Both the position numbers and the translations under genes were made by a program. Shown here piece by piece: positions 46,701 to 54,870 of a DNA stretch of 64,000 nucleotides. Within the stretch, counting starts at the first letter, position 1; every line of letters begins with the position of its first letter. Source of the stretch: Hepsetus odoe (Eukaryota > Chordata > Actinopteri > Characiformes > Hepsetidae); assembly GCA_017165825.1 (NCBI GenBank), contig CM029370.1, positions 15,318,733 to 15,382,732 of the forward strand, given 5' to 3'. The notes beneath the pieces were generated by a model. That model was not told where the DNA came from and did no database searches. It was given only the letters and a program-made list of their open reading frames with translations.

Positions 46701-49700
46701 GTGAAGCCAGAGGAAAGACAGGAGAAGGGACAACAGTAGAAACAGAGAGAGATGAGCCAGGGAAAGACGGACCAGCGACTTATACACAGAACTCAAACTC
46801 GCATAGAATTGTAATGGGTGGTAACAGGGGCCTTAAAAGCCTCCAAATATATTGATATACCAAAGCAAACATGCTGTGGAGCCTCATGTGACAAATGTGT
46901 TGTGGAGAGTAAAGTGAAAGCGAAAGTGAACACGACAACCCTCGTCATTGAGAGGTCCCAGCACAGCACACAGTGAACCTCTGCTTTTAACCCATGCAAA
47001 CACCGTGCAGCAGTGGGCAGCTATTGAAAGCGCCCGCAGCGCAGTGACGGGGACGGTACCTTGCTCAATGGTACCTCAGGGTAACCTACTGGTGAGGGAA
47101 TCGAACCAGTACAATCAGGCCAGTACAATCATGTCATACATGATCCTCACCTGCCTTCCAGCTCTACGTTTATAAGTAAACTGTACCACAGTCAACAGGT
47201 TTCTTCATTCAAATGCCAAAAAACCATAAACTGACTTGATTTTATTGTTACACACCAATAATAACCAATTAATAGGGTGGCGGTGGTCTAGTGGTAGGGT
47301 ACTTGCCTACGGACCAAGAAGTCCCCGGTTCGAATCCCACCTCTAGCACTACCACCACTGGGTCCCTGAGCAAGACCCTTAACCCTGAGTTGCTCCAGGA
47401 GGACTGTACCTGTAATTAGGAAATGTAAGTCGCTCTGGATAAGAGCGTCTGCTAAATGCTGTAAATGTAAATGTAAATGTAAATCTATAGGTTCATAGAA
47501 ATACTGCTAGAAAAAAAATGGTTGGAAAACTGATTATTTGTAATTCTACATTCCATAAGAAGAATAAATAAAAATTACAGGGCAAGTTTAAGTCTTAATT
47601 TGTTGAATGTATTGAAAGTGAAAGTAAAAGTGACAACCCTTGTCATTGCGAGGTCACAGCACAGCAAGCGTGAACCACAACGAAATTGGACCTCTGCTTT
47701 TAACCCATGCACACAAACACCGTGCAGCAGTGGGCAGCTATTGAAAGCGCCCGGGGAGCAGAGATGGGGACGGTACCTTGCTCAGGGGTACCTCAGGGCA
47801 ACCTACTTGTGAGGGAATCAAACCCACAATCTTCCAATACGGGGTCAACTCCCTAACCACTAGGCCACCCCTGCCCCTATTGCATTTGCGATAATGGTGT
47901 ATCAAACTGTTAGCATCAAATTGTTGAGTTAAAGAATGATCATGCCCTAATAAAAAATTCTATTATTCCATGATCAACATCACACACAGGTTAACCGGCC
48001 GATTAGGAAAGCAGACATAATGGCTATATTTTTTCTAAAGACAAATGAACCACCACTGTAAAGAAAGCTGACAAATTTCCAATAAATGTGATCAATATCA
48101 CTTCTTAACAATTCTGCTTATGTCTCAAGGGTTGATTTAATAAAAAAACTGATTAAAGAAAATCCCATTTAAAGTAGGTCTAAAGGACTAAATAGACATC
48201 GCTAACTGGTAAAGTATTTGGCTGACTGATGGTTGGTTCATAAATCTGAACAAAGTGAGGAAACAACACAAGTGAGAGGATCATTTCCTTTGCAATTCAG
48301 TCAGATTCTAATGCAGTCGCTATCATTTTTTTTATTCTGTATTGTAAAGTGACTGGAGCCAAACAATGACTTAGGACAAGACAACGGGCATGCAGTTATT
48401 ATGCCGAGATATTAGAAGATATAGAAGAAAAGCATTTTTATAATGCGCTGTCTGCAAAATCACAAAGATTAAATCATTTTAAAAATGATGCAAAAAATAT
48501 TGATGATGCTGCTTTTTCTGTGTGCATCACAGCAGCCCTACAACGTTAAGACACCTGAAGCTATGCTGGTACTTGGCTGTCCAGCTATAGTATAATTAAC
48601 CATGTGTCATGGTGAACAGACCATGACATCCCACTGAGCATCACCTTGTTCAAGGGCACCTAAGGGTAACCTACTGCTCTGGGATTGGAACCCAAGCCCA
48701 TCTGATCCACTCTGACCTGACTGCATTTACAGAGCCCATTACAGCCAGCTGTGATGCACTGTGTGTTGGAAAACCTCTCTGTCATAGCCAGCATTAACCT
48801 TTCCAGCAATTTGTAGCTCTTTTGTGCTTGCCCTTTTCTCCTACTTCCAAATGATCAACCTTAAGAACTGAATGTTCATTTGCTGCCCAATATACAAAAC
48901 ACTTCACATCAGTTTTAATGTTGTGGCTAGATGCAATTTGTTATTGCCAGTAACACAGAGAGTGTTTAATCCGTTTGTCTGCCTCATGTTTTTGCACTAT
49001 TAACCTCTTTCATCAGTGGTCAGGAACCACACAGAACCAAACTAGAACAGCTAGTTTGTCACAGATGTGACCATTAAAACCATCAAAAAAAACAAAAAAC
49101 CCCAACAATTTCATTGCTTTTGTGCTGTTTCAGAAGTCACTTCAGAGATTGCAGAGCATTTGCGGAAGGCTGGGCTGAGGTTCTGGGTTGCATTCTTTGA
49201 AATGAATTAGGTGTTGTAAATAAACACTAAAATATGAAGGGTTGAAGAAATAAGATGATAGAATTTCTATCATATAGGATAAGCAAAACCTTTTAGAGAC
49301 CCAAATTGATATTTGATATCTCCTGAACTGCATCTGCATGTTGTTATTAAATGGATTTACTGTAACATATTTCAAAGCAAAAACCTTTTTTCTCTTGGTT
49401 CAAGCACAGGTCACAGCAGTCGCTCTAAGAACCTGCTTTTACGGCGTTTGGTATATCGATGACAGTACGACTGATTGAACGTCACACTGTAGCTTCAGAG
49501 GTCACATTAGGAACAAACATTTATTACACTTGCTTTTGCTAGGTAGTAAAACCTCTGTGGAAAATGAACAAAGAGGCTGCTGTGGGTTGCAACATAACAG
49601 CCATCCTGTTCTCTCCTTAGTCCTTTGCCTGAAGCTCAGTCATTCCCTCATTCACTCCTCCACCCCCACATCACTCTCTTTTTGATCTATCCATTTTCAA

Positions 49701-52700
49701 AACCCAGCCTGCATGCCAACTGTCATCCCAGAAAAACCATCAACCATGCATGAGGTTCCTCTCTCTGAACTACAAGCCCCAAATTCTCTACGCCATTCAT
49801 GAAATTGTGACTTACATCACTATCTATAGGTCCCCGGCCCACTTTGTGCATCAAGCACCCATATCCATCCATCCACCATTTTTCTCCATTGGATTCACAG
49901 CATCACTTCGGCTGTTTCGGTGCAGCTACCTTACCCAACCCCCTCCTTTATTCCTTTGCTGTGTCTGCCCAAGAGTCACAGACGGCACCTGGCAACAGCC
50001 AGACACTACCTGCAGCCTGAGACACACAATAGGCAGGAGAAAAAAAAAAAAAAACAACAACCCACAAGCAATTCTTACATCCCAATGCAAAACAACAAAG
50101 GCACACAGCAAGTGGCATTTTTAGAAAATGTAAAAATGTCATGAAATGTAATAAGCAAGAGAACAGAAAATCAATGAAAAAAAAATTGTAACAGTAATCT
50201 CTTTCTGGTTTACAACTACACAGAAACACTGAGGCATTTGGGGTGCTCCAGGTCAGCAGTGATGACCAACACTAAACTGTGACCTGGCAACGCCGTTTCA
50301 AAATGAAAATGTTACAACATCCTTACACCCTGAGAAATACCAGGCTGAATAGACAAATACCGGTCACTGTACCCATGCTAACCCCTGTTCACCAATTAAA
50401 TGCCACAGGAGCGTCAGAACTGACCCATGTAGCAATGGAAGGACATCAGCGGTGGCCTAATGGTTAGGGAGTTGTCCCCGCATATAAAGATTGTGGGTTC
50501 AATTCCCTCACAAGTAGGTTGCCCTGAGGTACTGTTGAGCAAGGTACCGTCCCCATCACTGCTCCCCGGGCGCTTTCAAATGCTGCACGGTGTTTGTGTG
50601 CATGGATTAAATGCAGAGGTCCAATTTCGTTGTGGTTCACGTGTGCTGTGACAAGGGTTGTCACTTTCACTTGTTCACTTTCAATTAGCCTCCTTTACAT
50701 AACGAGGATGGCTGGACACTTGTGTTTGCTAAAACTACTTTACTCATTCACTCATTAACTTATTCACAAGCGTGCATCCTGTGAAGCTGTAAAGATCCAC
50801 AGACTACGGCTGATTTTTGGTTAGCATCACATTTATTTATTTATGACCACAAGTCTATTTATTTATAGCTCTGTTGTACATGTTCATAACCAACATCTAT
50901 ACTGGTCTATATTAGTGTCTGAGCTCTTAGTTTAATATGTGAAAATTGTGTAAATGTACACAAAAATTTGTATCAAAAAGGTTGCAATTAAACATTTGAT
51001 AGTTTATTTTCTGCAGTGTCTAAGTAAGGATTTTAGTTTCTTAGCTGGCTAATCTCATATCAAACTACAGAGCGCAGAATACATTTTTATTGGAAGCCCA
51101 GGACACTAAGAACAGTAGGAAAAAGGGAGGACATTTAGGCCTTAAGAAAACATACTGACAACCCTTGTCATTGCGAGGTCACAGCACAGCACAGCACAGC
51201 ACACATGAACCACAACGAAATTTGACCTCTGCATTTAACCCATGCACACAAACACCGTGCAGCAGTGGGCAGCTATTGAAAGCGGGGCAGCGGTGGCCTA
51301 GTGGTTAGGGAGTTGCCCCCCACATCGGAAGATTGTGGGTTCGATTCCCTCGCCAGTAGGTTGCCCTGAGGTACCATCCCTGTCACTGCTCCCCGGGCGC
51401 TTTCAATAGCTCCCCACTGCTGCACGGTGTTTGTGTGCATGGGTTAAATGCAGAGATCCAATTTCGTTGTGGTTCACGTGTGCTGTGACCTCGCAATGTC
51501 GAGGGTTGTCACTTTCATAGTGAATACAGAATTTCTCATATCTGACACTACATGTCTGCAGGGGTTATAGTTTATTTATATTCTTTTTATTATATTTATT
51601 TATTTTTTTTTTTACATTTGTTATATGATGGAGATTATGGCTCCTTAACATTTAAAACATTTTTTTGGTCTGGAGCAAAGATACATTATTAAAATTATTA
51701 TTGCAATTATTTACATGGCAATTCATTACAAGCTAAAATTTAATAATAGACATTTATATAGAATGTTTCTATGGAAAACACATGCTAAAGCTGTGACATT
51801 TTCTTTCAATCAATCAACAGTATGGACAATTTGTAGCGTCGCCCATTGTTCCTTGTTTGCTCCATTTGTCACCCTCTTGAGAAGAGGGGCGGATTCTGTC
51901 AGTTGAAATGGAAATGAAAAAAAGCATGATTAGTAGGATTTGGAGTCAAGCCACACTAGACTGCCTAAAGGTTAAGAGTCATGTGGGTGAAAAGTAAATT
52001 GAGAAAGAAACAGGAAAGCAAGGATGATAAAGAGGAAACACAGGTTGGAGAAAATGGCTGGTGAATTATCGAAGATTTAGTTGACAGGTGAAGTGTGTAA
52101 GAAAGGAGCAAAGGGATGAAAAAGAAAAGATGACAAGACTCACATTAACCCTGCATCTGAAATAATCTCTTCATAGCCTCCAAACAGCAACAGAAAAATC
52201 TGTATTTTAATTCACTCATTCTGACACCACTCATACAAAACAGCCTCTCTGCAGTTCACACCTGAGCTGGGGTAAAGCACACAGCCTGAACAAACATGAT
52301 CATGTAAATGTATCCATTTACAAAAATCCTAAAAATGAAACGCCAGACGAGTCCCACAGCTGTAGCTCGTCCTCTGCTGATTTACTTTAACCACCAACAG
52401 TGGCTAGAAGGTGCTGTCGCTCATGTGTTAGAAGTCTATATATGCACTGTGGGGTTGGACAAAACAAAGCATTTTAGATGGGCTTCAGTCCTGGAACATG
52501 TGATTCATTCTCACAGGCAAACCACAAAGGGACGGCACCCATCTTTCTCCAAAACAGTGGAAGGACAGCAGGCCTGTTAAACAGAACGGTTCTTCTTAAC
52601 GAATCTGATCCTGGATGACCATTTGCTTTCATTAGAGCACGTTCAACCAAAACGACCCGCGCTCCAGGAACGCGCGTCATCCCAGTAGAAGTCCCGTGGA

Positions 52701-53442
52701 CACTTACACCAACATGTGGACTATTATTTCCACATGAAAACGGATAAAGCTCGGCCCAAAAACCACTTTCTGGAGAATCCCATCTCCTTCTTAACACCAG
52801 CACACAAACACTAAACATAACCCTCCTACTAGCACAGCAGGTGGCACATGATGCAGGAAAACACTGGGTGTATGTGAGCAAAGAGCGATATTAGAAATTG
52901 TGTAGATCGTATCTACACAATCTGGCACTAAGGGTCAGCAATGTGACTGGACCTGGGGGATCACTTAGTCCAGAAAGGTTCATGTTGGCTCAGTGGGATC
53001 ATCACAGGCTGCAGATCCCACCAGACTTCTGTGTCAAATGAGGAACAAACTGGGATTTGGCTACAGAGGGCTCAGTGTAGGTACCAGGGGATCAGACAGA
53101 TCTTTGCCTTTCTCTCCCTCATCAGTCTGATCAAGCTGAGGCACTTCCAGCACAGCAGTCACACACGAAGATGGGAAAACAGCAGGACATGTAAAAGACA
53201 AAGCATCTCTTAGCCGGCCTGCGTTCTGACTGATAACATGGGGTTTACTAACGATTAACACTTCATCAGCTCAAAGGGGAAAAGCATCCCGGGCATTTCT
53301 GTGCGAGAGCGGTCCCTGATCTTAATGCTGTCCACCTGACACACAGAGGGGAAGAAATGAGTCATTGAGGGGGATCTTCTACCTTCTCCACGTTCTCCAC
53401 GGTGAAGTCCGCCGCGCCGCCGGTCCTGCCCGCCGTCTCCAT
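12785..53442 (-). CDS. ipo13: Importin-13 (karyopherin beta family transport receptor), complete, 21 coding exons
   Basis: Bidirectional nuclear transport receptor of the importin-beta family; known family cargoes include UBC9 and MAGOH-Y14 (import) and eIF1A (export), controlled by RanGTP. Exons (high to low): 53442-53383, 40954-40829, 36238-35628, 26663-26523, 25107-24966, 24227-24061, 23776-23656, 23418-23271, 23095-22914, 22709-22683, 22556-22422, 19941-19792, 19074-18994, 18762-18625, 18089-17993, 16898-16846, 14698-14632, 14266-14208, 13681-13592, 13474-13293, 12881-12785. All borders are GT/AG and the phases close, giving 957 residues plus stop against 963 in human. The importin-beta N-terminal domain is around residues 30-100 (ENKNLAQKWLMQAQ, IQYFGASALHTKISRYW); HEAT-type helices fill the rest. 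Identity to mammalian IPO13 is very high by eye. No disabling change seen. Confidence 0.98.
13041..13078. repeat. Perfect AT-rich inverted repeat (18-bp arms, 2-base spacer)
   Basis: CATAGTATTTATTAATAA at 13041-13058 is exactly complementary to 13061-13078. Lies in ipo13 intron 20. Confidence 0.95.
13293..13474 (-). CDS. ipo13: ipo13 coding exon 20 (residues 866-925)
   Basis: Encodes AIGGQSSRSLMDQFAEVLFS and EQKDTFSQQVL. Donor GTACCC, phase 2. Confidence 0.97.
13592..13681 (-). CDS. ipo13: ipo13 coding exon 19 (residues 836-865)
   Basis: Encodes TELLPHCADIPPVGQVVQED and GKLLLLAVLE. Donor GTAACG, phase 0. Confidence 0.96.
14208..14266 (-). CDS. ipo13: ipo13 coding exon 18 (residues 816-835)
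   Basis: Encodes GVLSLKFPEAPTVKSTCLFF before a strong GTAAGT donor. The mammalian counterpart reads KASCGFF, so the Gly before FF is Leu here. Confidence 0.92.
14632..14698 (-). CDS. ipo13: ipo13 coding exon 17 (residues 794-815)
   Basis: Encodes ALKRKPDLFLSENLDVKAVF plus HC. Donor GTAAGT, phase 1. Too short to stand out as an open frame, but phase and homology fix it. Confidence 0.95.
14699..16845. other. ipo13 intron 16, no gene seen
   Basis: 2.1 kb. Holds A-rich runs and the near-perfect hairpin at 16197-16243. No conserved reading frame or known repeat was recognised. Confidence 0.6.
16197..16243. repeat. Near-perfect hairpin (22-bp arms, one mismatch, 3-base loop)
   Basis: Left arm 16197-16218 and right arm 16222-16243 pair at 21 of 22 positions around the loop AAA. 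In ipo13 intron 16. Confidence 0.9.
16846..16898 (-). CDS. ipo13: ipo13 coding exon 16 (residues 776-793)
   Basis: 53 nt. Encodes GPRDHPDIVDSFMQLQAQ. Donor GTGTGT, phase 0. Confidence 0.96.
17993..18089 (-). CDS. ipo13: ipo13 coding exon 15 (residues 744-775)
   Basis: Encodes MVHIFASETDHFPPIKALFE and TSVTLTIFQQ. Donor GTATGA, phase 1. Confidence 0.97.
18625..18762 (-). CDS. ipo13: ipo13 coding exon 14 (residues 698-743)
   Basis: Encodes AVCAIFEKSVKTLLHDFAPM and MYSTIPQASALDLTRQ. Donor GTACAC, phase 0. Confidence 0.97.
18994..19074 (-). CDS. ipo13: ipo13 coding exon 13 (residues 671-697)
   Basis: Encodes VVVVLQQVFALIQTVLSKWL and NDSQVVE. Donor GTAAGA, phase 0. Confidence 0.96.
19540..19563. 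repeat. 24-bp perfect palindrome
   Basis: Centred on ATTGATATCAAT, in ipo13 intron 12. Pairing stops at 19539/19564. Confidence 0.9.
19792..19941 (-). CDS. ipo13: ipo13 coding exon 12 (residues 621-670)
   Basis: Encodes PNPSNKLAIIHILGLLSNLF, then a variable acidic/Ser loop, ending GPNPV at the CCA|GTGAGT junction. Phase 0. Confidence 0.95.
19942..22421. other. ipo13 intron 11, 2.5 kb without a gene
   Basis: No known repeat was recognised. The section about 20160-20380 holds balanced-composition DNA with TAATTA motifs and could be a conserved non-coding element, but this cannot be decided without alignment. Confidence 0.4.
22422..22556 (-). CDS. ipo13: ipo13 coding exon 11 (residues 576-620)
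   Basis: Encodes TSQCMWLMQALGFLLSALPV and SLITPYIQQLEKLAEET. Donor GTAAGA, phase 0. Confidence 0.97.
22683..22709 (-). CDS. ipo13: ipo13 coding exon 10 (residues 567-575), 27-nt microexon
   Basis: Acceptor GATTCAG and donor GTCAGT flank exactly nine codons, EVLIKQIHK, matching the mammalian segment at this place. Phase 0 on both sides, so skipping would keep the frame. Confidence 0.94.
22914..23095 (-). CDS. ipo13: ipo13 coding exon 9 (residues 506-566)
   Basis: Encodes ALAEWLADHPVMLSSVLPLV and STLKKICRECKYDLPPYATN. Donor GTGATG, phase 0. Confidence 0.97.
23271..23418 (-). CDS. ipo13: ipo13 coding exon 8 (residues 457-505)
   Basis: Encodes HTEALLYGFQSIAETIDVNY and NVQLADTVMFTI. Donor GTTTGT, phase 1. 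Confidence 0.97.
23596..23645. repeat. (TG)n microsatellite at the ipo13 exon 7 donor
   Basis: About 25 TG units (AC on the ipo13 sense strand), ending about 10 bases inside the intron. Confidence 0.97.
23656..23776 (-). CDS. ipo13: ipo13 coding exon 7 (residues 416-456)
   Basis: Encodes VDISDTLMYVYEMLGAELLS and ends in PTSWQ. The donor GTCAGA is followed within about 11 bases by a long AC repeat (sense strand). Confidence 0.97.
24061..24227 (-). CDS. ipo13: ipo13 coding exon 6 (residues 361-415)
   Basis: Encodes DDIMSFEAEKQAIYLQVYRP and SSDEKEQFRIY. Donor GTTTGT, phase 2. Confidence 0.97.
24966..25107 (-). CDS. ipo13: ipo13 coding exon 5 (residues 313-360)
   Basis: Encodes VEHWQSFLALVNMIMFCTGI and NETTSSLTLTFWYTLQ. 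Donor GTAAGC, phase 0. Confidence 0.97.
26523..26663 (-). CDS. ipo13: ipo13 coding exon 4 (residues 266-312)
   Basis: Encodes YVNTLLKLVPQVLQLQEQLR and QNGDMETSHGICRIAVSLGE. Donor GTACAC, phase 2. Confidence 0.97.
29009..29249 (-). mobile_element. Terminal fragment of a Tc1-like transposon: transposase C-terminus plus inverted repeat
   Basis: The reverse strand is open for about 55 codons ending QKLCASVPRRIDAVLKAKGG then HTKYFVD and stop, the typical end of a fish Tc1-type transposase (STEDLWLVLQDVWNNLPAE upstream). The outer end, CAGTACTGTGCAAAGG, follows a TA dinucleotide at 29007-29008. The rest of the element is missing past 29249. Confidence 0.85.
29821..29987. promoter_or_regulatory. 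Cluster of CRE, X-box and CCAAT motifs inside ipo13 intron 3
   Basis: TGACGTCA (29821-29828) is a full CRE. GTTGCC-T-GGCAAC (29956-29968) is a palindromic RFX X-box with a one-base spacer. CCAAT lies at 29983-29987. An imperfect X-box, GTTGCCATGGTATC, lies upstream at 29569. Function is inferred. Confidence 0.35.
31248..31800 (+). pseudogene. Non-LTR retrotransposon reverse-transcriptase C-terminal remnant (Rex/L2-like)
   Basis: An open stretch contains NVISEDLTWFLNSTSKAKSA and RQTLHFLGGI, the VHISEDLTW...ARQRLYFLR region of fish LINE polyproteins. Past a stop near 31490, further fragments in frame-shifted order read IYHQCNNRASNIVKLHSHPL and RRLFSVPSRK, equal to the downstream part of that protein. 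Several stops and shifts; dead copy. Confidence 0.7.
34600..35160 (+). pseudogene. Decayed Tc1-like transposase with internal deletions
   Basis: Blocks appear in the right order: GTAACCACCAATGGCCTTCC and GGGCCTTGGTCAGAGGTAAC (N-terminal part), GCTGTGGGGAGGTATTTCTG with GAGACTAGTCAGG (catalytic region), and GAACACCTCTGGAGAAACCT (the EHLWR motif) then a divergent C-terminus. Total about 560 bases against roughly 1 kb in intact copies, so large pieces are lost. Confidence 0.75.
35182..35409 (+). repeat. SINE family A copy with ATT tail
   Basis: Head GTGGCCTAGTGGTTAGGGAG, B-box GGTTCGATCCCC, body GAGCAAGGTACCGTCCCCGT, tail GGGATTATGAATAAAGGATT then (ATT)n. In ipo13 intron 3, 220 bases from exon 3. 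Confidence 0.9.
35628..36238 (-). CDS. ipo13: ipo13 coding exon 3 (residues 63-265), largest exon
   Basis: 611 nt. Encodes VPEIQYFGASALHTKISRYW, SGSKIVLTRLCVALASLALN, CLALLELLTVLPEEFQTSRL and VEAIVNAISQPDSQ. Acceptor CTTTAG, donor GTAAAC, phase 2. Confidence 0.97.
37828..38077 (-). pseudogene. hAT transposase C-terminal dimerisation domain remnant
   Basis: The reverse strand reads DVLKAELNNYLQTPF..., then LFRKYL, then TITSQHSCFKPAKVD and LVFLAKNL. This follows the usual order of hAT/ZBED proteins (YL...; ARKYL; SER-FS-AG; RS-L-PE-V; L-FL-KNL). Two in-frame stops break it. Located in ipo13 intron 2. Confidence 0.75.
38366..38718 (-). pseudogene. Unidentified decayed reading frame next to the hAT remnant
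   Basis: About 117 open codons on the reverse strand: IYQLYRRYLQVTGGLLIDTR ... PLYQKAKKDFSQMIIMVLEQ ... NPGLHFFSIPMLQSSRKH, then a stop. Shifting the frame gives a sensible continuation, FKNKIFDYISEKYED, just downstream. A T-rich acceptor-like sequence precedes it. I do not recognise the family; it may be the middle of the same hAT-type element or a separate retrocopy. Confidence 0.4.
39466..39506. repeat. (TA)n microsatellite
   Basis: About 20 TA units in ipo13 intron 2. Confidence 0.95.
40465..40703 (+). repeat. SINE family A copy, full length with (TTA)n tail
   Basis: Starts GGCAGCGGTGGCCTAGTGGT, B-box GGTTCGAACCC, ends ATAAATAAAGGATTATTATT. Lies 125 bases from ipo13 exon 2. Confidence 0.92.
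40829..40954 (-). CDS. ipo13: ipo13 coding exon 2 (residues 21-62)
   Basis: Encodes ALHQLYYDPNIENKNLAQKW and LMQAQISPQAW, the start of the importin-beta N-terminal domain. Donor GTGAGA, phase 0. Confidence 0.97.
42731..42958 (+). mobile_element. RTE-like LINE fragment, C-terminus of the reverse transcriptase protein
   Basis: Reads IRGTI...FGNKVREARLRWFGHVQRRD then EDYIGRRVLKLELPGKRK. The same protein segment is found on the other strand at 60396-60814. The fragment ends where a SINE A begins. Confidence 0.8.
42964..43213 (-). repeat. SINE family A copy abutting a LINE fragment
   Basis: Full tRNA-like head to 3' end on the reverse strand. Its 3' end lies at the LINE fragment. Confidence 0.88.
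44160..44315 (+). repeat. Divergent SINE family A copy
   Basis: Parts of the head, AGTAGGTTGCCCTGAGG, then GGATAAATGCAGATGC and TTTCATTGTGGTTCACCG; the central block is deleted. Confidence 0.65.
45446..45730 (+). repeat. SINE family C copy
   Basis: GGGGCGGTCCGGGTCTTTTG, GTGTGGAGTTTGCACATCTC, CAGGTGGATTGGAGATGCTA, and a 3' part AATGGACTGGCAACCTGTCC ... ACTCAGGATAAGCAGCTAAG. Confidence 0.78.
46297..46350 (-). repeat. SINE family A 3' fragment
   Basis: GACTATTCTTGTCATTGCGA then AGCGAAACTAAACCTC, corresponding to the 3' end of family A on the reverse strand. Confidence 0.55.
46915..47105 (-). repeat. SINE family A copy, head missing
   Basis: 3' end and body are clear (GCAGTGGGCAGCTATTGAAA, GTGACGGGGACGGTACCTTG); it stops at GGGAATCGAACC inside the B-box region. 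Confidence 0.82.
47276..47485 (+). repeat. SINE family B copy, full length
   Basis: Head GTGGCGGTGGTCTAGTGGTA, B-box GGTTCGAATCCC, GAGCAAGACCCTTAACCC, then TAAGTCGCTCTGGATAAGAG, CGTCTGCTAAATGC and a (TGTAAA) tail. Confidence 0.9.
47618..47877 (-). repeat. SINE family A copy, near full length
   Basis: Nearly identical to the copy at 7690-7951, including AGCAAGCGTGAACCA in the 3' part, which suggests recent amplification of one subfamily. Confidence 0.9.
48605..48720 (-). repeat. Old, diverged SINE family A copy
   Basis: Retains CACCTTGTTCAAGGGCACCT, AAGGGTAACCTACTG and a worn B-box region. Confidence 0.55.
50447..50690 (+). repeat. SINE family A copy
   Basis: Head CAGCGGTGGCCTAATGGTTA, B-box GGTTCAATTCCC, 3' end GTGACAAGGGTTGTCACTTT; a short deletion near the middle. 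Confidence 0.88.
51150..51283 (-). repeat. SINE family A 3' half, reverse copy
   Basis: 3' half on the reverse strand with an expanded CAGCA run (51183-51203). It ends at TATTGAAAGC, exactly where an opposite-strand copy starts. Confidence 0.85.
51284..51520 (+). repeat. SINE family A copy, forward, directly joined to an inverted half copy
   Basis: GGGGCAGCGGTGGCCTAGTG head, B-box GGTTCGATTCCC, and 3' end GAGGGTTGTCACTTTC. Pairs over about 125 bases with 51150-51283. Confidence 0.9.
53383..53442 (-). CDS. ipo13: ipo13 coding exon 1 (residues 1-20)
   Basis: ATG at 53442-53440, then METAGRTGGAADFTVENVEK. The DFTVENVEK end matches mammalian IPO13; the preceding Gly/Ala stretch is shorter than in human. 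Donor GTAGAA, phase 0. Confidence 0.95.
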
Positions 53443-54226
53443 GCTGTCTGTCTGTCCGTCCGTCCGTCAGGGGCACGAAGGTGACAGACGGTCAAATACA
53501 GCTTTACTGATAAGCCTTTCCCGTCGACCACGCTACTGACACGCAGTTCTGAGCTCCGTTTTCTTTTTTTAAAGTAAAGAAACAAAAAAGGCGCTGCCAG
53601 ACAGGTTAGAGAGCCACACCGGAGCCGCGGCGCTAGCGCTGCTCAGCGGGAAAACAGGCCCATGTCTGAGCTCTTTCACTCCGCCTGCACCGCGACTGTG
53701 TCTCACCAGTGATAACCGTCCACATTATCAGACACTCGGTTCATCTGCGACTGGAGGTAACGCGGGTAAACCCTCGTCCTCTCTTCTCCTAACCGGTAAC
53801 CGGCGAGCGCTTTCTGACTCGTCTGACTAAGATTCCCTCCCTCTCTCTCCCTCTCTCTCTCCCTCTCCCTCTCCCTCTCTCTCTCTCTCTCTGCCTCTGC
53901 CTCTGCCTGAAGGAATAACCCCGCGGAAAAACACCGAGACAACAACCGACACATAAAGACCTCATTTTGAACCACACTTTAAAACAGTCATACATTATTT
54001 ATCTTCATTTCGGAACATCTATTAGATTCGCGAAGCTGACGCTGGATTTCCTATTTATGCGGACAGTTTGCTGCTGTAGATTAATTCTACAATTTTATTC
54101 CCGTTTACACGTACAATGTATTTATGCGCGTGTAGTTAATACAATTTAACAATGTTTATTATTTAAATATTCCATTTGCTCTGTAGGCAGGCGATGTTGC
54201 AAGTGCTGGGAAAGGACCCATGTGTT

Positions 54227-54245
54227 GCATGCTGGGAAGTGTAGT
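54227..54245. promoter_or_regulatory. ZNF143/THAP11-type site
   Basis: GCATGCTGGGAAGTGTAGT fits the long ZNF143/SIX5/THAP11 consensus (ACTACA-n-n-TCCCAGCATGC read on the other strand), with one difference in the spacer. Such sites usually lie close to a start of transcription. Confidence 0.6.
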
Positions 54246-54655
54246 TTTTTTGGGGGGGGGTTTCTAGCAGCGCGCACTAATCTGACATGTGGCGTAACGG
54301 CGCCGCTTTGTGTCCGAACTGAAACTCTATAAAACAAAACAGTGTGTTGGTGGAGGTGTGTGAGCGGTCATATAAACCCGTAATGTAATGCTTTGGTCCT
54401 GCCAGACTATCGACTGACATCTCAGACGTGATTTTCTTTTTATATAGCCTTTATTTAACCCGGCAAAACACGAAGAATACAATTCACTATTTCCAGTGGC
54501 GGCCAGACAAGAGGCTGAAAAACCACTCGAGGAAGGGTATTGGTTATAACAATATATGTAAACATACCAAAAAAAAAAAGAAAAGAATAAAGTGAGGTAA
54601 ATACACATAAGCAGAAACAAAACACACAAACACGCAAAAAAAAGGTGTACACATG

Positions 54656-54870
54656 CAATTGAAGTGCTATTTTGTTCTATATTCTGTTTAGTTCTTTATT
54701 TTATATGGTATATTGTTCTAAAGGGATCTGTATTGTTTAGTAATCTATATTTTATAGTGTTCTGTTTTCTACATGGTTCTATAATATGCTGTATTGTTTT
54801 GTATTCTATATTGTTTATTTCAGTATTCCATATTGCTCCATATTCTATATTGTTCTTTATTCTATATTCG
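54656..54870. repeat. Degenerate minisatellite, TATTCTATATTGTTCT-like unit
   Basis: Repeated, imperfect runs of TTCTATATTGTT and TATTTTATAT over about 215 bases, between the two divergent genes. Confidence 0.6.

Larger units (their letters stand above)
40955..53382. other. ipo13 intron 1 (12.4 kb)
   Basis: Rich in SINEs (44.1, 45.4, 46.3, 46.9, 47.3, 47.6, 48.6, 50.4, 51.2 kb) and one LINE fragment with a SINE inside it (42.7 kb). Stretches 41.0-42.7, 43.3-44.1, 44.3-45.4, 48.8-50.4 and 51.6-53.3 kb hold no feature I can name. Confidence 0.7.

Noticed and set aside
47276..47350. Possible tRNA genes (A-box and B-box) at this and other sites
   Set aside because: The heads belong to SINEs: no proper acceptor-stem pairing was seen and each continues into a shared SINE body.
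52474..52881. 135-codon minus-strand frame in ipo13 intron 1
   Set aside because: Composition is not clearly protein-like, there are no known motifs and no matching splice sites. A retrocopy or lncRNA cannot be excluded.
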